Origin: Bacillota bacterium | Lineage (GTDB): Bacteria; Bacillota_A; Clostridia; Peptostreptococcales; Anaerovoracaceae | Direction of reading: 5' to 3' | Assembly (NCBI GenBank): GCA_017547345.1 | Contig: JAFYPY010000031.1 | Span: 1-9,291, forward strand | Length of the DNA stretch: 9,291 nucleotides | Shown: in pieces, positions 1 through 6,005 of the stretch | Layout: each line of letters starts with the position of its first letter | Numbering within the stretch: the stretch's first letter is position 1 | Position numbers and translations under genes: made by a program | Notes under the pieces: generated by a model | Databases searched by the model: none | What the model was told of the DNA's origin: nothing | Seen by the model: the letters and a program-made list of their open reading frames with translations, nothing else

Positions 1-1365
1 AAGACACATCAGGCTATGGAAGCATTTATTCACAATTTGAATACAATGCATTCAAGAGCTGGTGCACAGGTTCCTTTTAGTTCAATTAACTATGGTACAG
101 ATACTTCTCCAGAAGGAAGACTTGTTATGGAATCAGTATTAAGAGCTACTGAAGAAGGTTTAGGAAACGGTGAAACTCCTATTTTCCCAATCCAGATTTT
201 TAAGGTTAAAGAAGGTGTTTCTTTCAATCCTGAAGATCCTAACTATGATTTGTTCAAAATGGCTTGTAAGGTATCTGCGAAGAGACTATTCCCTAACTTC
301 TCTTTCTTAGATGCACCATTTAACAAACAATATTTGGTAGAAGGCGATCCTGCGACAGAATGTGCATATATGGGATGTAGAACAAGAGTAATCGGTAACT
401 TCCATGATCCATCAAGAGAAGTTGTCAATGGAAGAGGTAACCTAAGCTTTACATCTATTAACCTTCCTAGACTTGCAATTAAAGCAAAGGGCGATCTTGA
501 TATGTTCTTCGAAGGTCTTGACCATATGATTGATTTAACTTGCGACCAGCTTTATGATAGATTCAAGATTCAGTCTAGCAAGAAGGTTAGAAACTTCCCG
601 TTCTTAATGGGACAGGGAATCTGGATGGATTCAGAGAAACTTGGACCTGACGATACAATCGAAGAAGTTATTAAACATGGTACATTAACAATCGGATTTA
701 TTGGTCTTGCAGAGTGTCTAAAAGCGTTAACAGGAAAGCATCATGGCGAATCCAAGGAGGCTCAGATTCTAGGTCAGGAAATCGTTGGATACATGAGAAA
801 GAGAATGGATGAGAAGGCAAGAAAGTCTGGCTTAAACTGGTCATTGATTGCTACTCCTGCAGAAGGTCTTTCTGGAAGATTCGTTAGAATTGATAGAGAA
901 AGATACGGAAACATTCCGGGCGTAACAGATAGAGAATACTATACAAACAGTTTCCATGTTCCTGTGTACTACCCAATTAATGCTTTTGAAAAATTATCTA
1001 TCGAAGCTCCATATCATGAGCTTACTAACGGTGGACATATTTCATATATCGAGCTTGATGGTGACCCACTAAAGAACTTAGAAGCTTTTGAAAAGGTTGT
1101 AAGATATATGAAGGAAGTCGGAATTGGTTACGGCTCCATTAATCACCCTGTAGATAGAGACCCATGTTGTGGTTATACAGGTATAATTGATAACGAATGT
1201 CCTCTTTGTGGAAGAAAAGAAGAAGAAGGGGATGTTGGTTTCGAAAGAATCCGTAGAATCACTGGTTACCTTGTAGGTACAATGGATCACTGGAACAATG
1301 CTAAATCCGCAGAAGAAAGAGATAGGGTAAAGCATGATGTTGCATCAGGACTTGAACAATTATAA
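1..1365 (+). CDS. nrdD: Anaerobic ribonucleoside-triphosphate reductase, C-terminal part (5' end outside window)
   Basis: Class III ribonucleotide reductase, which reduces ribonucleoside triphosphates to dNTPs in the cytoplasm without oxygen. The frame is open from base 1, so 454 residues are visible. Family members run to about 700 residues or more, so the N-terminal ATP-cone and part of the catalytic barrel lie upstream. A Cys in a Met-Gly-Cys-Arg-Thr context (codon 376-378) fits the finger-loop cysteine that carries the thiyl radical. Four cysteines (codons 1165, 1168, 1198, 1207) form the C-terminal zinc site. The glycyl-radical motif R-I-T-G-Y-L-V-G follows, with the radical glycine at codon 1264-1266. 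The last 32 bases overlap nrdG, its activase, which implies coupled translation. Nothing appears truncated at the C-terminus. The assignment is very secure; regulation cannot be judged because the promoter is outside the window. Confidence 0.97.
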   Translation, partial: KTHQAMEAFIHNLNTMHSRAGAQVPFSSINYGTDTSPEGRLVMESVLRATEEGLGNGETPIFPIQIFKVKEGVSFNPEDPNYDLFKMACKVSAKRLFPNFSFLDAPFNKQYLVEGDPATECAYMGCRTRVIGNFHDPSREVVNGRGNLSFTSINLPRLAIKAKGDLDMFFEGLDHMIDLTCDQLYDRFKIQSSKKVRNFPFLMGQGIWMDSEKLGPDDTIEEVIKHGTLTIGFIGLAECLKALTGKHHGESKEAQILGQEIVGYMRKRMDEKARKSGLNWSLIATPAEGLSGRFVRIDRERYGNIPGVTDREYYTNSFHVPVYYPINAFEKLSIEAPYHELTNGGHISYIELDGDPLKNLEAFEKVVRYMKEVGIGYGSINHPVDRDPCCGYTGIIDNECPLCGRKEEEGDVGFERIRRITGYLVGTMDHWNNAKSAEERDRVKHDVASGLEQL

Positions 1366-1867
1366 TTCAATAAGAATTGCTGGGGTTGTCCGCGAATCAA
1401 TCGTGGATGGCCCTGGTTTAAGATTCGCAATATTCTGTCAAGGGTGTCCTCATGGATGCCCGGGATGTCATAATCCAAACACACATGATTTTGGAGGAGG
1501 ATATGACTGCGAGTTTGATAAGATTATAGCGGCTATTAAAGCTAACCCGCTTCTAGATGGGATTACATTTAGTGGGGGAGAACCTTTCTGCCAAGCTGAC
1601 GCTTTTTATAGACTTGGATTAGAACTAAAAAAACTAAATCTAAACCTAATGGCATATAGCGGCTATACTTATGAAGAACTGGTTTCCATGAACGATGAAG
1701 GAGTCAATAATCTACTGTCAATACTAGACTTATTAGTGGATGGAAGATATATTCAAGAAGAGAGGGATTTGACTCTGTTGTTTAGAGGAAGCAGAAATCA
1801 AAGAGTTATAGATATGAATCTTACTCGTCAAAATGGGCAAATTACTTTGTCAGAAAAATATGTATAA
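1334..1867 (+). CDS. nrdG: Anaerobic ribonucleotide reductase-activating protein (radical SAM)
   Basis: Radical-SAM activase of 177 residues that binds a 4Fe-4S cluster, cleaves S-adenosylmethionine and installs the glycyl radical on NrdD. The cluster motif CxxxCxxC is at Cys38, Cys42 and Cys45, preceded by the family signature Asp-Gly-Pro-Gly (25-28). The SAM-contacting Gly-Gly-Glu-Pro motif is at 81-84. Length is close to that of known NrdG proteins (about 155-180). The start lies inside the end of nrdD. Two tandem ATG codons (1334, 1337) are possible, with only a weak purine stretch (ATAGGG) upstream, so initiation probably depends on ribosomes finishing nrdD. Homologues usually begin close to the Asn-Tyr-x-x-Ile-Arg segment, which is at residues 9-14 here, so the true start could be slightly internal. 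No clear terminator follows directly; the rpmB promoter begins 17 bases after the stop codon. Confidence 0.96.
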   Translation: MMLHQDLNNYNSIRIAGVVRESIVDGPGLRFAIFCQGCPHGCPGCHNPNTHDFGGGYDCEFDKIIAAIKANPLLDGITFSGGEPFCQADAFYRLGLELKKLNLNLMAYSGYTYEELVSMNDEGVNNLLSILDLLVDGRYIQEERDLTLLFRGSRNQRVIDMNLTRQNGQITLSEKYV

Positions 1868-1883
1868 TTTAAGAAAAAAGTGC

Positions 1884-1912
1884 TTGAACATAGTATTTTG
1901 TTGTGGTATACT
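1884..1912 (+). promoter_or_regulatory. Predicted vegetative (sigma-A) promoter of rpmB
   Basis: The -35 element TTGAAC (1884-1889) and the -10 element TATACT (1907-1912) are separated by exactly 17 bases. The bases TGG just before the -10 also give an extended -10. Transcription would start near 1918-1920, inside the 5' arm of the hairpin at 1917-1936. This is the best-matching vegetative promoter in the window, as expected for a ribosomal protein gene. Confidence 0.8.
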
Positions 1913-1916
1913 ATCA

Positions 1917-1936
1917 TTTGTTCGAGTGCGGACAAA
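1917..1936 (+). promoter_or_regulatory. Stem-loop at the 5' end of the rpmB leader
   Basis: The arms TTTGTTCG (1917-1924) and CGGACAAA (1929-1936) pair over 8 positions, with one G-T wobble, around a 4-base AGTG loop. After a 4-base gap there is a T-rich run (1941-1949). It could protect the 5' end of the rpmB transcript, or act as a weak terminator for read-through from nrdDG. The pairing is seen; the role is inference. Confidence 0.45.
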
Positions 1937-1985
1937 CGGATTTTTATTTATCGAAGAAATTGCAAAGCATGCTTAATATACTAAG

Positions 1986-1993
1986 AGGAGGTG
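1986..1993 (+). promoter_or_regulatory. Strong ribosome binding site of rpmB
   Basis: AGGAGGTG is a full anti-Shine-Dalgarno match, 6 bases before the ATG at 2000. It fixes the rpmB start and fits high expression. Confidence 0.85.
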
Positions 1994-1999
1994 CGGTAA

Positions 2000-2194
2000 A
2001 TGTCAAGAAAGTGCGAAATTTGTGGTAAGGGACAGACTTCTGGTAACAATGTTTCCCATTCCATGAGACACACAAGAAGAAAATGGAATGCTAATATCCA
2101 GACTGTAAGAATCGCTGAAGAAAACGGCACAGTAAGAAGAGCTAACGTATGCACAAAGTGTATCAAGTCAAATAAAGTGAACCGTGCCATCTAA
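2000..2194 (+). CDS. rpmB: 50S ribosomal protein L28
   Basis: Small basic protein of the large ribosomal subunit, 64 residues, the usual size for Firmicutes L28 (about 60-65). It begins Met-Ser-Arg-Lys-Cys-Glu-Ile-Cys-Gly-Lys, the typical L28 N-terminus, and carries the central His-Ser-x-Arg-His-Thr-x-Arg-x-Trp segment (20-29). The cysteine pairs Cys5/Cys8 and Cys51/Cys54 mark the zinc-binding C-plus form, as opposed to the cysteine-free paralogue used by many bacteria under zinc limitation. The gene is a self-contained unit with a strong promoter at 1884-1912, a perfect ribosome binding site and a terminator at 2214-2243. Its position upstream of asp23 and recG matches the order known in Bacillus and Clostridia, except that in Bacillus subtilis rpmB is divergent. 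Confidence 0.97.
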   Translation: MSRKCEICGKGQTSGNNVSHSMRHTRRKWNANIQTVRIAEENGTVRRANVCTKCIKSNKVNRAI

Positions 2195-2213
2195 TAACTT
2201 TTAAGGCGAAGTG

Positions 2214-2243
2214 AGATACTGTTTTATAAGCAGTATCTTTTTT
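2214..2243 (+). terminator. Rho-independent terminator after rpmB
   Basis: Stem AGATACTG (2214-2221) pairs with CAGTATCT (2231-2238) across a 9-base loop, followed by a T run to 2243. The run overlaps the stop codon of the convergent small gene on the minus strand (2242-2244), so the two transcription units meet here. Confidence 0.85.
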
Positions 2244-2424
2244 ATTTGCCTAAAAGCACCAGCCCACATAAAACGAGTACTACACCAAGCAAAATAATCC
2301 AAGCCTTAGGAGGCAAAAAGAAGGCGCAGACTGTAACTGTTCCAAACACAAGTAGTATAAAACCAATGTCTTTTGTATCTCTATAAAGTTTAAAGCATTT
2401 TTTCTTGCGATGATTATTACTCAT
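2242..2424 (-). CDS. Small two-helix membrane protein of unknown function (60 residues)
   Basis: I do not recognise a named family. The start is the ATG at 2424-2422, because a perfect GGGAGGA (2437-2431) sits 6 bases upstream; a longer in-frame extension from 2526 would translate through that site and is unlikely. The protein has a basic N-terminus with four Arg/Lys residues at positions 6-9, then two hydrophobic segments at about 20-38 and 41-58 joined by a Pro-Pro-Lys turn (38-40), ending Gly-Lys. This suggests a hairpin in the membrane with both ends on the cytoplasmic side by the positive-inside rule. It is transcribed opposite to all its neighbours and converges on the rpmB terminator. 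Short proteins of this shape are common in Clostridia, but the role is unknown. The ribosome binding site and composition make it a real gene with good probability. Confidence 0.72.
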   Translation of the reverse strand: MSNNHRKKKCFKLYRDTKDIGFILLVFGTVTVCAFFLPPKAWIILLGVVLVLCGLVLLGK

Positions 2425-2440
2425 GATTATTCCTCCCTTA

Positions 2441-2496
2441 TGGTATAATATGAAAATCCATATGATTTTGTGAAAATATATGTTAAAATATATATA
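2441..2496. promoter_or_regulatory. Divergent promoter region between the small membrane gene and asp23-recG
   Basis: On the plus strand TGGTATAAT (2441-2449) is an ideal extended -10, although no good -35 lies 17 bases upstream. A second plus-strand candidate is TTGTGA (2468-2473), then 17 bases, then TATATA (2491-2496). On the minus strand TATTAT (2450-2445) lies on the same bases as the extended -10 and would start transcription just ahead of the ribosome binding site at 2437-2431. Which of these is used cannot be decided by eye. Confidence 0.5.
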
Positions 2497-2519
2497 AAGA
2501 AAAGAAAAGGAGCTAAATG

Positions 2520-2927
2520 ATGTCACTTACAAAAGTTACTAATTTAGGCGCAATTACAATTAATAGCAGTGTTATATCTAAGGAAGTTATTAACGCTGCA
2601 ATACCTGTTAATGAAAAAATGTTTTTTTCTACAGAAAAGGGCAAACTTTTGGGTGCGCCTAAAAAGGTAGGTCTTGGTGACTTGACTTCCAATATAAAAA
2701 TTGTGGAAGATGGTGAGAAACTAGACATTAAAATATATATTGTTATGAACTTTGGCTCCAGTATAAAAACAGCTACGGAAACTATTTTGGATAATTTACA
2801 AAAATCTCTTTGCGGAATGTTTCCTAGACAAAATATTACTATAACTATAAAAATTGTAGGCGTTAAGTCAAAGAATATTGCGCTACGTGATATTGAGGTA
2901 ATTAGAGAGTATGAAGCTTCAAGATAA
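2520..2927 (+). CDS. Asp23/Gls24-family protein
   Basis: A 135-residue protein of the Asp23/Gls24 (YloU-like) family, whose members are linked to envelope stress and membrane association in Gram-positive bacteria but have no defined enzymatic activity. The N-terminal Gly-x-Ile-x-Ile-x-x-x-Val-Ile segment (about residues 9-18) matches the family. So does the later stretch Ile-Tyr-Ile-Val-x-x-x-Phe-Gly followed by a long amphipathic helix (about 70-100) and a closing beta strand ending Val-Gly-Val. It has no signal peptide or membrane helix. Two ATGs are in tandem. The AAAGGAG at 2506-2512 is 7 bases from the ATG at 2520 and only 4 from that at 2517, so 2520 is preferred. The gene overlaps recG by 17 bases. 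In most Firmicutes a DAK-domain gene (yloV/fakA) follows immediately; it is absent here. Confidence 0.82.
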   Translation: MSLTKVTNLGAITINSSVISKEVINAAIPVNEKMFFSTEKGKLLGAPKKVGLGDLTSNIKIVEDGEKLDIKIYIVMNFGSSIKTATETILDNLQKSLCGMFPRQNITITIKIVGVKSKNIALRDIEVIREYEASR

Positions 2928-4953
2928 AGTCGACAAAATTAAAGGAGTAGGTGCGAAAAAATCCCAACTTCTAAATAACATGAAGGTTCAAACTGTTGAA
3001 GACCTTTTACATCTTTTCCCGCGTAAGTATGAAGATAGGCGAGAAATCCAGTATATTATGGAAGCTCCATTTGATAAAGATGTGCTGGTAAAAGGAAAGG
3101 TAATCACTAAACAGTTCAAAGGTAACCCATATAACAAAAAGACACCTCTTAGGATTCTTGTGGAAGATAGTTCTGCAAATCTTGAGGTGCTATTTTTTAA
3201 TGGAAAATATCTCATGAACTATTTTAATATAGGAAGCGAATATACCTTTTATGGCAAGATTTCATTGAATAATGGAAGAAGGCAGATGGCACATCCTGAA
3301 TTTCATGTGCTTAATGATAAAGAAGACATTAGGGGAATAATACCGGTATATCCTTTAACGGAAGGTATGACACAAGGAAATCTTCGAAAACTTATTAAAG
3401 AAAATATATATCTGGCAGAGGATATAGAGGAATGGCTAAATGATGAAATTGTTTCAAAATACAAGTTGTGTAGCCCTTCATATGCTCTTACTAATGTACA
3501 TTTTCCTAGTGATATTCGTCAGGTACAAGAAGCAAGATACAGAATGGTATTTGAAGAACTCCTAGTTTTACAGACAGGCTTATTCTATATAAAGAAAGGT
3601 ATGAACCAAAAGAAAAATGGCGTCATTATTTCAGATGTTCCTATAGGAGAATTTATAGATTGCTTACCTTTTGAGCTCACGAGTGGACAAAAGCGTGTGT
3701 GGGATGAAATTCAAGTAGATTTAAGGGCCGGAAAACCTATGAATAGGCTAGTACAAGGAGATGTAGGTTCTGGGAAGACAGTTGTGGCAGAACTTGCTAT
3801 GTACAAAACTGTAAAAAACGGCTATCAGGCTGTTATGATGGCTCCTACTGAATTATTAGCAAAACAGCATTATAACTCCTTAAAACGTCATTTTGAGCCT
3901 TTAGGAATATCGGTAGACTTGCTGTGCAGTAGTCTAAAAGCAAAAGAAAAAAAAGAAGTGTTAGATCGTCTTGAGGCCGGAATAACTAATATTTTGGTGG
4001 GAACTCATGCGATTATTCAGCCTAATGTAAAATTCAAATCATTGGGAATAGTAATAACTGACGAACAACACAGATTTGGTGTAAATCAAAGAATACTTCT
4101 TGCAGATAAAGGAAAAAACCCAAATGTTTTGGTAATGACTGCAACACCAATTCCTAGGACTTTAGCTGTTATTTTGTATGGCGATTTAGATATCTCAATA
4201 ATAGATACTATGCCAAAAGGAAGAAAACCCATCAAGACTTTCCTTAGATATGATAATTCGCGTAGTGATATATATGAGTTTGTTAGAAATGAGATAAAAA
4301 AGGGCAGACAAGCCTATGTAGTTGCCCCATTGATAGAGGATTCTGAGAGTATTGACTGTCGTTCTGCTGAAGAATTATATGAAGAACTATCTTCTTCATA
4401 CTCGGATATTAGAGTGGGTCTTGTTCACGGTGCAATGAAACAAGAAGATAAAGATAATGTTATGTCGTCTTTTGCTGATGGAAAAATTGATGTTTTGGTT
4501 TCTACTGTCGTAATAGAAGTAGGAATTGATGTAAGCAATGCGACTATTATGGTCATTGAAAATTGTGAGCGATTTGGCCTTGCTCAATTACACCAGCTTA
4601 GAGGAAGAGTAGGGAGAGGAAGAGAACAGTCTTATTGTATACTAGTATGTGGTAAAGAAAGTAAAGTTGCAAAACAAAGGAATGATATAATGGTCAGCAG
4701 CAACGATGGTTTTGTTATTGCTGAAGAAGATTTGAAACTGCGTGGCCCTGGAGAAATTTTTGGGACAAGACAGCACGGCATTCCAGAACTTTTTATAAGT
4801 GATTTAGTAAAACATGTTAATATTTTGGAAGATGTTAAGCAGGTAGCTTCGGACATAATTAAAAAGGATCCAATGCTTTTGGGAGAAGAAAACAGAATAC
4901 TAAGAGAAAAAGTTAAAAAAATGTTTGGAGATAACATTCAGCTGAGTTTGTAG
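2911..4953 (+). CDS. recG: ATP-dependent DNA helicase RecG
   Basis: Superfamily 2 helicase that remodels stalled replication forks and branch-migrates Holliday junctions. Its 680 residues match the usual RecG length (about 680-690). In order: an N-terminal helix-hairpin-helix-like start and wedge domain with an OB fold (about 1-230); Walker A Gly-Ser-Gly-Lys-Thr at 286-290; Walker B Asp-Glu-Gln-His at 384-387; motif III Thr-Ala-Thr-Pro at 410-413; the motif V region at 531-541; motif VI with Gln-Leu-Arg-Gly-Arg-Val-Gly-Arg at 562-569; and the C-terminal TRG-type region. All helicase motifs are intact. The ATG at 2911 lies 17 bases inside asp23, with only a modest GAGG about 12 bases upstream, so translation is probably coupled. 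A strong terminator at 4966-5000 ends the unit. Confidence 0.98.
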   Translation: MKLQDKVDKIKGVGAKKSQLLNNMKVQTVEDLLHLFPRKYEDRREIQYIMEAPFDKDVLVKGKVITKQFKGNPYNKKTPLRILVEDSSANLEVLFFNGKYLMNYFNIGSEYTFYGKISLNNGRRQMAHPEFHVLNDKEDIRGIIPVYPLTEGMTQGNLRKLIKENIYLAEDIEEWLNDEIVSKYKLCSPSYALTNVHFPSDIRQVQEARYRMVFEELLVLQTGLFYIKKGMNQKKNGVIISDVPIGEFIDCLPFELTSGQKRVWDEIQVDLRAGKPMNRLVQGDVGSGKTVVAELAMYKTVKNGYQAVMMAPTELLAKQHYNSLKRHFEPLGISVDLLCSSLKAKEKKEVLDRLEAGITNILVGTHAIIQPNVKFKSLGIVITDEQHRFGVNQRILLADKGKNPNVLVMTATPIPRTLAVILYGDLDISIIDTMPKGRKPIKTFLRYDNSRSDIYEFVRNEIKKGRQAYVVAPLIEDSESIDCRSAEELYEELSSSYSDIRVGLVHGAMKQEDKDNVMSSFADGKIDVLVSTVVIEVGIDVSNATIMVIENCERFGLAQLHQLRGRVGRGREQSYCILVCGKESKVAKQRNDIMVSSNDGFVIAEEDLKLRGPGEIFGTRQHGIPELFISDLVKHVNILEDVKQVASDIIKKDPMLLGEENRILREKVKKMFGDNIQLSL

Positions 4954-4965
4954 TTAGTTGAAATT

Positions 4966-5000
4966 AAAAGGACCTTATAGTATATCTGTAAGGTCCTTTT
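4966..5000. terminator. Bidirectional terminator between recG and the spore-protein gene
   Basis: A perfect 12-base inverted repeat: AAAAGGACCTTA (4966-4977) pairs with TAAGGTCCTTTT (4989-5000) across an 11-base loop. Each strand ends the stem with a T run, so it can stop transcription from recG (plus) and from the converging spore-protein gene (minus). Confidence 0.85.
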
Positions 5001-5046
5001 AGTGAAATTAGATTAAAACTATATCAAATTATAATTCTAATACCAA

Positions 5047-5247
5047 TTATTTTCCGGATAACTGTCTTTCAGCCATTTCGACTAATCTCTTAGTCATATA
5101 ACCACCAACGTAGCCATTCTGTCTTGCTGTTAAATTACCCTTATCAGTCTGATCGTAGTTTGCTAAACCTAATTCGTTAGCAACTTCTGTCTTTAGACTG
5201 TTTAATGCAGGCTTTGCATTCATATTCATCTTATCCTGTAATGACAT
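5047..5247 (-). CDS. Alpha/beta-type small acid-soluble spore protein
   Basis: A 66-residue DNA-binding protein of the SspA/SspB type, made in the forespore, which coats spore DNA, switches it to an A-like form and shields it from UV and chemicals. The germination-protease (GPR) site is Thr20-Glu21-Val22-Ala23, with cleavage expected after Glu21; valine replaces the more common isoleucine or phenylalanine. The C-terminal family signature is at 37-60, with Arg-Gln-Asn-Gly-Tyr-Val-Gly-Gly (42-49) and Lys-Arg-Leu-Val-Glu-Met-Ala-Glu (53-60). The start is the ATG at 5247-5245, 6 bases after GGAGGTG (5260-5254); an upstream in-frame GTG at 5256 falls inside that ribosome binding site and is rejected. 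The gene opposes recG and rsmD. It shows directly that the organism is, or derives from, a spore former. Confidence 0.96.
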   Translation of the reverse strand: MSLQDKMNMNAKPALNSLKTEVANELGLANYDQTDKGNLTARQNGYVGGYMTKRLVEMAERQLSGK

Positions 5248-5264
5248 TTTGTTCACCTCCTATT

Positions 5265-5278
5265 ACAATAATTATTGT
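5265..5278. repeat. 14-base perfect palindrome upstream of the spore-protein gene
   Basis: ACAATAATTATTGT is its own reverse complement. It sits 4 bases upstream of the ribosome binding site of the minus-strand spore gene and overlaps its candidate -10 box. It could be an operator, but AT-rich palindromes of this size can arise by chance in such DNA. Confidence 0.5.
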
Positions 5279-5300
5279 TATCAGAAGCAATTTTTATATG
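5271..5300 (-). promoter_or_regulatory. Candidate forespore (sigma-G-like) promoter of the spore-protein gene
   Basis: Read on the minus strand, CATAT (5300-5296) and CAATAAT (5277-5271) are separated by 18 bases, near the sigma-G pattern of GCATA and CATnnTA-like boxes. The predicted transcript would begin only a few bases before the ribosome binding site. The -10 box lies inside a palindrome at 5265-5278. Matches are partial, so this is tentative. Confidence 0.35.
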
Positions 5301-5346
5301 TCAGTAAATAATTGGATAACATGGCCCAAGTTGGAAATTATAAAAT

Positions 5347-5375
5347 TTGATTTTATGTTACATATAAGTTAATAT
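5347..5375 (+). promoter_or_regulatory. Candidate promoter of the rsmD-coaD operon
   Basis: TTGATT (5347-5352) and TAATAT (5370-5375) are 17 bases apart, a moderate sigma-A match (4 of 6 at the -10). A competing pair is TTGGAA (5331-5336) with TATGTT (5354-5359), also 17 apart. A promoter is expected in this 174-base spacer because the terminator at 4966-5000 closes recG. The exact choice is uncertain. Confidence 0.4.
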
Positions 5376-5421
5376 GAATATGTGATTAAAACTTTCTTTT
5401 GAAAAGGAGATTTAAGATAAA

Positions 5422-5958
5422 ATGAGAATTATTGCCGGCGATTATAAAGGGAGACGTTTAGAAACTCCTATAGGTAATGATGTTAGACCAACAACAGACA
5501 AAGTAAAAGAAGCTTTATTTAGCATCATTTCGCCTTATATTGGAGGGAGTATAGTTGTTGATTTGTTTTCCGGTACAGGAAACCTAGGACTTGAAGCTCT
5601 ATCTAGAGGTGCAGATAAATGTTATTTTTGCGATAATTCAAGAACTAGTGTTGGAATTATAAAGAGAAATATTAAGTACTGCAACGCAGAGGAATACTCG
5701 GTGGTTTATGCCGGTGATTTTAGACAATCTCTTCAAAAAATTAGAGATAAGGTTGATGTATTTATTTTAGACCCACCATATGAGGCAGGATATTATGAGG
5801 AAGCTTTTGCTATCATCAAGGAACTTGACCTACTGGCAGAGGATGGAATAATAGTGGCAGAACACAGGTCAAATTTAGAGCTTCCGGATGAACTTTGCGG
5901 CTTTGAAAAGTTTAAGGAACGTAAGTATAGTCACATAGTTTTAAGTATTTACGGCTAG
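5422..5958 (+). CDS. rsmD: 16S rRNA (guanine966-N2)-methyltransferase
   Basis: RsmD methylates N2 of G966 in 16S rRNA near the P site, using S-adenosylmethionine. Its 178 residues match the family (about 180-200). The N-terminal Arg-Ile-Ile-Ala-Gly (2-6) and Arg-Pro-Thr-Thr (22-25) segments are characteristic. The SAM-binding motif I Asp-Leu-Phe-Ser-Gly-Thr-Gly-Asn-Leu-Gly is at 47-56, and the catalytic N-methyltransferase motif Asp-Pro-Pro-Tyr is at 117-120. The ATG at 5422 is the natural family start; its GGAG (5406-5409) is 12 bases away, longer than usual. The gene opens a rsmD-coaD pair, the arrangement seen across Firmicutes. The 47-base gap to coaD has no terminator, so the two are probably cotranscribed. 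Confidence 0.95.
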   Translation: MRIIAGDYKGRRLETPIGNDVRPTTDKVKEALFSIISPYIGGSIVVDLFSGTGNLGLEALSRGADKCYFCDNSRTSVGIIKRNIKYCNAEEYSVVYAGDFRQSLQKIRDKVDVFILDPPYEAGYYEEAFAIIKELDLLAEDGIIVAEHRSNLELPDELCGFEKFKERKYSHIVLSIYG

Positions 5959-6005
5959 TAATTCCTGTGATAAAATATATGCTATAGTAATTTGGAGGCA
6001 AAGTT

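Noticed and set aside
1078..1484. Minus-strand open frames across the nrdD-nrdG junction
   Set aside because: Shadows of conserved coding sequence; the glycyl-radical and radical-SAM motifs on the plus strand explain the region.
1965..1974. Ten-base palindrome AAGCATGCTT in the rpmB leader
   Set aside because: Too short to fold usefully (4-base loop and 3-pair stem) and expected by chance at this length.
2425..2526. N-terminal extension of the small minus-strand membrane protein up to 2526
   Set aside because: The extension is AT-rich low-complexity sequence that would be translated through a perfect ribosome binding site (2437-2431) placed for the ATG at 2424, and it covers the divergent promoter region.
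4396..4937. Minus-strand open frames within recG
   Set aside because: They are antisense to helicase motifs V and VI and the TRG region, with no start signals.
5248..5256. GTG start for the spore protein at 5256
   Set aside because: The GTG is part of the GGAGGTG ribosome binding site; the ATG at 5247 has ideal spacing and gives the usual family N-terminus.
5340..5356. Inverted repeat ATAAAAT-TTG-ATTTTAT upstream of rsmD
   Set aside because: All pairs are A-T and the spacer is AT-rich, so it is weak as RNA structure; it overlaps a candidate -35 but nothing further supports an operator.
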